This document shows positions 20,450-27,937 of a stretch of DNA of 64,000 nt, piece after piece. The first letter of the stretch is position 1. Each line of letters opens with the position of its first letter. This DNA comes from Nitzschia sp. pyKryTriq1. Lineage: Eukaryota; Bacillariophyta; Bacillariophyceae; Bacillariales; Bacillariaceae. The stretch lies in NCBI GenBank assembly GCA_956465555.1, contig OY101117.1, forward strand, positions 3,410,001 to 3,474,000, read 5' to 3'. The notes beneath the pieces are model-generated. The model searched no databases and had not been told where the DNA came from. It was given only the letters and a program-made list of their open reading frames with translations. Made by a program: the position numbers and the translations under genes.

Positions 20450-22053
20450 ATGTCCAGGTCGAACTTCGAGCCCCTTCCAAAAAAATACATCAAAAGACAG
20501 CAGCCTGCCATCGTCAAGCATGATGGCAAGTTCTTTGTCTTCCTTCATCCAGGGCAGATGGTAGTATGTGCCTTGTGTGGATTCGTGAGTATGCCGACCG
20601 ACCGGTCGAATTTAATTCGAGTTAACTTATTCCTGTGTATTTTTGTATTCAACAAAAATTCTTATTCATTTTTCTGTTCTGTTTTTCCGATCTTTTTTCT
20701 GATCTATTTTTCAATCTATTTTTCGAATTTAATTTCGAATCTCGTCTTGCATTTGCAGACATCAAGGAGTATGGAGTCCCTTAGGAAACACTTCGTGTAC
20801 AAGTGCCCTGTAGCTGTCCCTAGTAAGGCAAGGCTGGTAATCAAGCCTAAACTCAACACTAATTTGATGTTGGATAAGGTAAAGGTAAGTTGTTCGTGTT
20901 GTGTCTCTACTGCCGTTCCTGCGAATTCGATTTCGAATTCGAATTCGAATTTTCTAATTATTACTTTTCACTTTAGGTAAAAAAAACCGATTCTGATAGT
21001 GATGATGATGGTGACGAGGAGAGTGATGATGATAGTGATGACGACGATGATGATGATGATGATGAGGAGGAAGAAGAAGAAGTGCCCAAGAGCAAGAAGA
21101 AGTCAAAGAACAAGAAGAAGAAATCAGCCAAAGTAAGTTCTCGACTAGTGTGTGCGTCTTTACTGCAGGCTTGAATTCGAATTCTAATTCGAATTCGAAT
21201 TCGAATTCTCTAATTGTTACTTTTGACTTTAGGCTAAAAAATCCGATTCGGGTAATGATGATGGCGGTGACGATGAGAGTGATGATGATGATGATGATGA
21301 TGATGAGGAAGAAGAAGAAGTGCCCAAGAGCAAGAAGAAGTCAAAGAACAAGAAGAAGAAATCAGCCAAAGTAAGTTCTCGACTAGTGTGTGCGTCTTTA
21401 CTGCAGGCTTGAATTCGAATTCTAATTCGAATTCGAATTCGAATTCTCTAATTGTTACTTTTGACTTTAGGCTAAAAAATCCGATTCGCCCGCCACTGAT
21501 GATGAGGAAGAAGAAGAAGAAGAAGTGTCCAAGACCAAGAAGAAGTTGAAGAAGAAGAATCCTCCTCCTCCTCCTGCTAGTGCCGATGCTGATGATGATG
21601 ATGAAGATGATGATGAAGAAGAAAAAGAAGAAGAAGCGCCCAAGACCAAGAAGAAGTTGAAGAAGAAGAAGAATCCTCCTCCGCCTGCTAGTGCCGATGC
21701 TGATGCTGATGATGATGATGAAGACGTAAATGAAGAAGAAGCGCCCAAGAAGAAGTTGAAGAAGAAACCTCCTGCTAGTGACGACGATGATGATGTTCCT
21801 ACTCCTCATGATGATGATGATGAGGGTGAGGCCAAGGTGAGTTGTCGACTAGCGTGAAACAGTCTGTTTCCTCCAGACTGTTTCTCACAACATCGAATTA
21901 TTGCAACAGAACAACATGGATGAGGATGGTGCTGATGATGGCCCTCGCCTCTGGTGCACTACCCTCACAGGGCATCCATGCAAGGCTGGGATGAAATTGA
22001 AGGATTATTGTGCTATGCACTCTTCCCAACGTGTCAAGGCCAAGAGTAGCTAA
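20450..22053 (+). CDS. Transposon gene A: acidic/basic zinc-finger protein, six exons
   Basis: Exons 20450-20584, 20759-20884, 20977-21132, 21233-21370, 21471-21836 and 21910-22053 are all phase 0, with GT(A/G)AG donors and AG acceptors, and give 354 residues. A C-x2-C-x12-H-x4-C finger (CALCGF at residue 40, HFVYKC in exon 2) is split by intron 1 right after its CxxC half. A long middle part alternates Asp/Glu runs with Lys-rich KSKKKSKNKKKK or KTKKKLKKK blocks and PPPPASADAD units. The C-terminus has a second metal-binding pattern, C-x7-C-x9-C-x2-H (WCTTLTGHPC...YCAMH), like the short CxxxTxxGxxC...YCxxH knuckles common in mobile-element and viral proteins. The Asp/Lys polyampholyte is histone-chaperone-like in composition. 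The role in transposition is unknown; by position it matches mudrB, without visible homology. Confidence 0.75.
21067..21488 (+). repeat. 238-bp-period tandem duplication of exon plus intron
   Basis: Bases 21067-21250 equal 21305-21488 with a period of 238, covering the end of one exon, a whole 100-base intron and the start of the next exon. The duplication added one exon-intron unit to gene A without breaking the frame, since the affected introns are all phase 0. Confidence 0.9.
21856..21884 (+). repeat. Perfect 11-bp hairpin inside the last intron of gene A
   Basis: GAAACAGTCTG (21856-21866) pairs with CAGACTGTTTC (21874-21884) around a 7-base loop within a 73-base intron. Confidence 0.85.
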
Positions 22054-22079
22054 TGTCGGTGTATTGCGACACGTAAGGT

Positions 22080-23395
22080 TTACGTATTTCCAAATTTCGA
22101 ATTAGGGAATTTTCCAAACATTTCTACCTGGTCAGCAGTTACCCACATCACACCAAGAAGTAGCTCACCACTTCCCAAAGACAATGCCTTGATAACGTTC
22201 CTAGCAAAGGATTTGCCTTCCTCGTCCAGCTCCACTGTTTCTGAAACCACCTGTTTTTCTTTAGACTTGCGTGTTTTTCGCACTGTCACCAAATGGTCAT
22301 CTTCCATTCTTGCAATGAAAACACAATATTTCACGCCATCCGCTTTCCGAAGAGTATCTAGTAGCATGTCAGCTTTGGAATGTTCATGGTTGTTTCCAAC
22401 CATGAGTTGAGACCGAATACCTTGCAGCTGCTTGGAGGTAAGTGTGTGGCCATTTCGTGTCTCTAAAAGGGAACTGATCAAGGACAATGGGGAGTGATTC
22501 ATCAGCTGTTGCTGCACCAACATGAGCTCTTCACGAGACACATGTTTTGTCGGCACATGAACATGTGCAGCCTTGAGCTGGCAGTGGTGCAAATGCTGTA
22601 AACACCCATAGCCATACTTTCTAAGGAACCAACGTTTGTTGTCATAACAAAAGAAGATGCTAAATACAAAGGGGCAGAGGTCCTTAGCGTCAGAGGGTCG
22701 TTTGTTGGTGGATGCACGGTTACTACCCCCACCAGACTGCATGAAATGAGCAACGTGAAGTTAGTACAGAAAATTATTATGTTACTACCCCCACCAGACT
22801 TCATGAAATGAGCAACGTGAAGTTAGTACAGAAAATTATTATGCATTTTCGAACTCGACATCGAATTCGAATTCGATGTTGAATTACTTATTCGAATTCG
22901 AATTCGATATTTCGAATTCAATGTTCATATTTCCGAAGTGCTTACCTCTCGTAGCAGAAACCCCCTGCTGCAAATAAGTCTAATTTTCCTAAAGGCACCT
23001 TGCTTTTCAACAGTCCTCGTTACAAGAGAAAAGCCCACAGGGATGCATGCCTTGGCGCAGAGGGCAACAACTAGTTCTCTAACGGAAGCGCTATCCTCGT
23101 TGTATTGGGGGGGAAACCAGAGCTTGTGTTGTTCCTACATCGGGGTAAAAAACGTAAGGGAAATTCGAACTTTCGAGAGAAAATACTATTTTTCGAATTC
23201 GAATTCGAAATCGAACAATCTGAGTGCAGTACTTACACGGTCAGACTTAGACGCAGAATCAACAATGGTCGACGCGACATCATACCTGACTGTAGCTGTT
23301 GATGTCAGGTCCTCATGGAGGTCAAGGAAAATACCATCAGCCCTCCAAGTATTCTCCTCATCCAGTGATGAAAGGAGCTCGTCATAGGTTGACAT
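22080..23395 (-). CDS. Transposon gene B: FAR1/MULE-type DNA-binding protein, three exons
   Basis: Exon 1 is 23395-23237, exon 2 is 23134-22946 and exon 3 is 22736-22080, all phase 0, with GTAAGT/GTAAGC donors; 334 residues. After an acidic N-terminus come ELVVALCAKACIPVGFSLV and KIRLICSRGFLLRE, then CPFVFSIFFCYDNKRWFL and GCLQHLHH. The Cys/His spacing is C-x28-C-x26-H-x-H, close to the WRKY-GCM1 zinc cluster that opens FAR1 and Mutator transposases. Helical sequence follows (VSREELMLVQQQLMNHS, SKQLQGIRSQLMVGNN, KADMLLDTLRKADGVKYCVF), then a basic/acidic stretch and a C-terminal region of unknown fold. The protein ends before any DDE catalytic domain. It probably binds the terminal repeats, by analogy with MURA. 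Whether it can cut DNA is doubtful. Confidence 0.75.
22720..22843 (-). repeat. 62-bp tandem duplication spanning a 3' splice site
   Basis: Copies at 22720-22781 and 22782-22843 differ at one base. In the transcript the exon-proximal copy reads CATGCAG|TCT and the distal one CATGAAG|TCT, so only the first keeps a standard acceptor. Confidence 0.88.
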
Positions 23396-23538
23396 GATAA
23401 TGGTGAGGTGTGTTTGATGGAGTAATGTAGAGATGATGTGATGTGAGAGTGATGCAGAGAATGAACACAAAATAAACACAAAACTTGCGGGGCGCAATGG
23501 TTGGATGTTGTTGCTTGGAAATTCGAAAGCGGAATTTT

Positions 23539-23698
23539 GGGAATTATCTGATTTTTCTATTGAATTTTCTGATTCCTAATTCCTGATTGGTGAGTGTGCC
23601 GGACGGTCGGAGTACCACTGTTTAGTCGGAGTAGGCCAGGACGAGTTGGTTTGAACAGGACCGGGCCGGCTACAAAAAGGTGGCATTGAGGGGCTCGT
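23539..23698 (-). repeat. Right terminal inverted repeat, 160 bp
   Basis: Reverse complement of 20203-20362. The inner end GGGAATTATCTG lies at 23539 and the outer end GGGGCTCGT at 23690-23698. Confidence 0.95.
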
Positions 23699-24523
23699 TG
23701 TTCAAGAAGTACAGTAGACTATGATTTATCTGCGTTTCTACGAGTAGTCTACTTATACCGGTACCACCATCTGCTGGCGGCGGAGAATTCATCAGAAAGA
23801 CCACCACCACGTACTCGTAACAGTATGTACGATTAAATTTTTCAAAAAATTGATTACTTATAAAGCGGTATGCTTCCCGAAGTCTAAATGTTAATTGTAA
23901 AATAGGAGAACTTCACTTGACATATTTTCACTCTTGGGGCATATATGTTTAACTGATGTGGCATCTGACATCTCAATTGATGATTTAACTCAGATGACCT
24001 TTGGGACTTCCAAATCATGTCGATCATGTCCAAATAAGTAGTACCATACTACTACGCAGCGTACCGACCTTCTCTGCTTTCTGAAGCCCTATGCTACCCG
24101 AAGTCCTATTGTTAATTTAATTATAAAAAAAAAAGGAAAACCTTACTTGACATATTATTCTTACAACTGGGGCATATACGTAAACTACCGGTAGTCATTG
24201 TACTGATATGGCATTGGTCATCTTGAATTTATGATTAAACAACGAAGATGACCTTTCATGTCCTGCTTGTATCAACCTTTTCCGCTTCTTCTCTACTCGT
24301 ACTTCTCTCCTCCGTCTTGTGCTATGTCCAGCAGATGGCAGATGGCAGATTTGATGATGATTGATGATGAGATGGTGGTATCTTATTCAGTCTTCGCACG
24401 CATAACTTCCAGCAGCAATTATTTTAAAACACAACAAAATACCAACAAGAGACCGCGCAGAACGCAGTCAATCTCAACGAAACCTTTCTATTTACAGACC
24501 TGACCTGATCATCCCAAAACACC
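23699..24523. other. Spacer with two diverged ~140-160 bp direct repeats
   Basis: Bases 23871-24005 and 24091-24256 share, in order, GCT(T/A)CCCGAAGTC, TTGTTAATT or a variant, ACTTGACATATT, a TGGGGCATATA(T/C)GT block, GAT(G/A)TGGCAT and GATGACCTTT. They lie upstream of the kinase gene and may be duplicated control DNA or an old repeat. No gene is seen. Confidence 0.65.
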
Positions 24524-26974
24524 ATGAGTACATCAGTGTTAACGGCTGGTCCTCTCGAGCTCCCGAGCTGTAGAAGTCACCATCACCATCAGCAACAACA
24601 ACAACAACAAGGCGGAGCATCTTTATTTCCGCTTCCACAACCGCTTGCCGATGATTGTGATGAGTGTTCGACTTCCAACATTCGGCTTCCTTCGCGGCTA
24701 GAAAAGAGCGACTTGACTGTTGAAAGCGTCATCGCGAGTGGAAAGTTCTCAACGATCTACAGAGTGCAGCTTGAAAAAGTCGATGATAAAAACGGAGAGA
24801 ACAACGAATTGGGGGGTGACGATGATGATGATTCTTCCGATGCCTCATTCGCGAGCGACGAATCTTACGCCATGAAATGTTTATCCATGTCGACTATCCG
24901 AACACCCGAAGCTTTCGCAACGGCAGCCTTGAGTCTCTACTACGAAGCGTCTATTCTCTCTCGATTGTACCATCCGAACGTCGTCAAGATCAGAGGTGCA
25001 TCCTCCGAATGTTTCGACCAAAATGGCTTTTCTTCTCGGGCGGAAGGCGATGCAGGTTTCGTGGTGTTGGATCTACTCCAAGGCACTCTAAGAAGTCGCC
25101 TTGATTTGTGCCACACTCAGCAATCAAGATTCTTCAAAGCATCGCCTTCTTCGATTACAGGTCCGGATGGAGACCGAAGGTCTCTCTCACATTGGAGTGG
25201 CCGCCTCAAGATCGCTTCGGAGATCGCCAACGGAATGAAGTACATCCATTCACAGGGAATTGTCTTTCGAAATCTCAAGCCCGAGAATGTTGGCTTTGAC
25301 TTGAAAGATGGCTCTGTCAAACTGTTTGACTTTGGCATGGCGCGGCCCTTGGAAGAATCGTTTGCCGATTCGTCTGTCGCGGGTTCTTTCCGGTACATGG
25401 CGCCGGAAAATATGCTCTGTCAACCGAGCGGGTGCCCTTCTGATGTGTATAGTTTTGGCGTCATGCTTTGGGAACTTTCGACCCTTCAGTTACCATTTGA
25501 AGCCTTCTTTATCACAAATAAAGCCACCAAGCAACAAGTGTTTGAACAAACCAAGTTCACCTCCCAGGTTATCCTAAAGTCATGGAGACCCGAGACGGAC
25601 GGCATAGACTGCCCCAAAACCAAAGAAGTGATCGAGAGTTGTTGGGCAGCAAAGCCAGAAACACGTCCATCTTTCAAGGATGTTGCAGAAAGCATCACGA
25701 AGGCCTATCGCAGCCATCGAATGCGAAAGAACGGGCAAGCCGAACGAGTGGCTAATAAATCACCGCGAGTGGGTCTTTTGCGAACTGGTAGCTTCAATAC
25801 TATGCTCCCACGTTCCAATTCCTTTAACGCACGCAGCATGATGTCCACCAAAGAAGGCATCAAAAGGACCTTATCGGGTGGTAAAGTCAACCGATCGTCG
25901 AACGCAGGAAGGATGCGTTCGGCATCCTCGGACAACATGTCACCAACCAGACCCTCTCGAAATGCTTCCATGCCGGCCATCAATTCGTCGAGTTCCGGCC
26001 AGTCTTCCCCTGCTTTCAAGTATTCCAAGGAGACAGAGGCAGAAGCAACATCGACACCAGTCCCAACAAGGAAACGTGGGGAAAGTCTCGGACGTCGTAT
26101 CCTTCGAGGGGTACCTTCGGCGAGCAAAGTCATTCGAGGTCTCTCGTCATCGTCTCACCATACCGCATCCACCTCTATGGAAGACTCGGGGGGCCTAGAT
26201 GAGTCAGACCACACGTGGAGTCATACTCATGATGAAAGGAGTGAAGCATCGACATCTCACACCACCCGTAAAGGACATTATACGGTACCATTGATGGATT
26301 GCCGACGGAACGAAGGTTTCAAGCCCACCTTGAGTGCGGCAAGCAAGGAAGTGCTCTCCAGTGCTGCTACTGCTACTTTAACACCAGCCAGACCCTCCCG
26401 AAGTGTCGCCATGCCTACCATTAACTCCTTGAGCTCGGATCAGTCGTCCTCTTCCTTCCAATTGGACGATCTGACCCCCGCGGTGCCAACAGTTCAGCCT
26501 CGTCCAAGCAAATCCAAGGAGAATCTTGGTCGTCGACTGATTCGAACGCTCTCCCAGTCTTCTCGAACCGCAGCTAGTACCGATCACTCCGAAGACTTGG
26601 GAGTGGAAGCGCAAGAATCCTTTTGGAATAGAAACGATGATGCTTTGGTGCCCGTAGAAGATGGAGAGCATACAAGTAATGAGCAGAGAAAACCACGGCG
26701 GACGAAGAGTTCGGTACAAGGAAGTTCTTCAGCTACCGGCTTAAAACTCTTGCGAAACCTATCCGGTTCGCTAATGAGGAAGAAGCGGCAATCCTCATGG
26801 TCTAGCTCATCTCAAACTTCTTCGGGTGGCGTCTTGAATACCGCAAACGCCGTCTGGGATCAACATCCTGGTAAGAGCAACGTGGACGAGGAGATTCTTG
26901 ATAGAAGACCGCCTCGTCGGCACCCCAAGGGTGCTCGTGCAGAGCTATCTGCATCAAATCATAAAGATACATAA
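24524..26974 (+). CDS. TKL-like protein kinase lacking the catalytic Asp, with long Ser-rich tail
   Basis: A single-exon gene of 816 residues. A Gln/His-rich N-terminus leads into a kinase domain (~residues 65-400). It has a glycine-loop equivalent IASGKFSTIYRV, the ATP-anchoring Lys118 in YAMKCL, a YYEASILSRLYHPNVVKIRG alphaC/beta4 region, DFG at 269-271, the APE equivalent RYMAPEN, and DVYSFGVMLWEL. The catalytic loop reads VFRNLKPEN: Asn250 stands where the HRD Asp should be, so phosphotransfer should be very weak or absent. Everything else is kept, suggesting a scaffold or regulated pseudokinase. The last ~400 residues are Ser/Thr/Arg-rich with repeated blocks of the type S-x-TRPSRNASMPAINSSSSGQSS and LGRRILR (second copy RPSRSVAMPTINSLSSDQSS, LGRRLIR), which are likely phosphorylation or docking sites. 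Confidence 0.85.
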   Translation: MSTSVLTAGPLELPSCRSHHHHQQQQQQQGGASLFPLPQPLADDCDECSTSNIRLPSRLEKSDLTVESVIASGKFSTIYRVQLEKVDDKNGENNELGGDDDDDSSDASFASDESYAMKCLSMSTIRTPEAFATAALSLYYEASILSRLYHPNVVKIRGASSECFDQNGFSSRAEGDAGFVVLDLLQGTLRSRLDLCHTQQSRFFKASPSSITGPDGDRRSLSHWSGRLKIASEIANGMKYIHSQGIVFRNLKPENVGFDLKDGSVKLFDFGMARPLEESFADSSVAGSFRYMAPENMLCQPSGCPSDVYSFGVMLWELSTLQLPFEAFFITNKATKQQVFEQTKFTSQVILKSWRPETDGIDCPKTKEVIESCWAAKPETRPSFKDVAESITKAYRSHRMRKNGQAERVANKSPRVGLLRTGSFNTMLPRSNSFNARSMMSTKEGIKRTLSGGKVNRSSNAGRMRSASSDNMSPTRPSRNASMPAINSSSSGQSSPAFKYSKETEAEATSTPVPTRKRGESLGRRILRGVPSASKVIRGLSSSSHHTASTSMEDSGGLDESDHTWSHTHDERSEASTSHTTRKGHYTVPLMDCRRNEGFKPTLSAASKEVLSSAATATLTPARPSRSVAMPTINSLSSDQSSSSFQLDDLTPAVPTVQPRPSKSKENLGRRLIRTLSQSSRTAASTDHSEDLGVEAQESFWNRNDDALVPVEDGEHTSNEQRKPRRTKSSVQGSSSATGLKLLRNLSGSLMRKKRQSSWSSSSQTSSGGVLNTANAVWDQHPGKSNVDEEILDRRPPRRHPKGARAELSASNHKDT

Positions 26975-27937
26975 GCTACCAGGTAAATATTAAAACCAAT
27001 TTTGAGTACTCGTACTTTAGTGCCTACTTTTGTTTCAACCATCAACAGCAGTACTTAAGCACGAGACAAAGTGACTGCATCATATTTCTCTGTGGTTTTG
27101 CAAGTAATCGAATTCCTAGTCTACTCCGTACCGGCACGAAATGACGAGCCCCTACTCCTCACTACTTGGTGAAAACCGTATCGGGAATGGCGAAAGAACA
27201 AGCACCTAGAGAGAGAAAGGAGATGACTTTCTTCTTGATATGTGCTTTCCCTGTCGTCTCTAGTCTAGTACGAGGAGTCTACTACCGGTAGTACTAGCAC
27301 GGGTAGTAGTATGTATAGAAATGATGATGAGTCGTCTCTGCCTTCTCTCAGCATCAATCTCAATCTACTCTAGCTAATATGGTCTACATTATCATCGTCC
27401 TATCGTCCGTCGGTTCGTCGATCATTATCTCTCGTCGAGGATGATGATGATGATGATTCACCTGGTCGTCAAGCCGTGGGCTTGGTCTACCGCGGTAATT
27501 GTTATCCTATTGTTGTTGGGCGTGATGAAATTCTACAGTCTGCACGCACAGCGTACAGACTGTGTGTCTGTCCGTCACCATCGATCGAGGTCACTGCCAG
27601 CTTCCACATACAGGCAGGGCAATATTGAGAATCCCGATCGTTTAATAAAATTATATATGACACGAGCGTTGAATTTTGTCTTTTCGTTCATCGATCCGCG
27701 CTCACAAATTTTCGCCAACCTCTTCCACTTGGAGAAAATGCAGCTTCGTCGTTCCTCTGTCACCGACGGCGCACCGATGTCTACTCAACGCACTCGGAAT
27801 CAAAATTCTTTCAACGCATAAGAATCTAAGTGGCACAAAATGTTTAGAGATTACATCTGCAAAGCGTGTCCCCTATTAAGAACAAAGATGATGCTTTATC
27901 TAAGTGATGAGAAAGAGCAACGGCCGCCAGATTGGAC
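26975..27937. other. Spacer upstream of the zinc-finger gene
   Basis: No confident gene. A 126-codon plus frame (27441-27821, opening with five Met from an ATG run, one hydrophobic stretch) is possible but has no recognisable domain. TAGTACTACCGGTAGTA-type palindromes lie near 27280-27310. Confidence 0.5.

Larger units (their letters stand above)
20203..23698. mobile_element. 3.5-kb MULE/MuDR-like DNA transposon with two convergent genes
   Basis: Identical 160-bp terminal inverted repeats (20203-20362 and 23539-23698, ends ACGAGCCCC...GGGGCTCGT) enclose two multi-exon genes. Gene A on plus (ATG 20450, stop 22053) and gene B on minus (ATG 23395, stop 22080) begin 87 and 143 bases inside their repeats and end 26 bases apart. 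Long TIRs that act as promoters for convergent genes are the known plan of maize MuDR. Gene B carries a FAR1/WRKY-GCM1-type zinc cluster as in MULE transposases, but no DDE/MULE catalytic domain or SWIM finger is present. The element is therefore either non-autonomous or an undescribed relative. No target-site duplication is visible next to the repeats. Perfect repeat identity points to recent movement. Confidence 0.85.

Noticed and set aside
21234-21809. 191-codon minus frame across the transposon gene A
   Set aside because: Antisense of Lys/Asp repeats; it runs through both exons and introns.
22938-23387. 149-codon plus frame opposite transposon gene B
   Set aside because: It is antisense to two exons whose splice sites and phases agree on the minus strand.
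20203-23698. Reading this element as a Polinton or retroelement
   Set aside because: No polymerase, integrase, capsid or reverse-transcriptase motif is present; the ends are inverted, not direct, repeats.
27441-27821. 126-codon plus frame with five leading Met and a hydrophobic stretch
   Set aside because: No domain, the Met run comes from a GAT repeat, and it lies in the leader of a larger gene; too weak to call.
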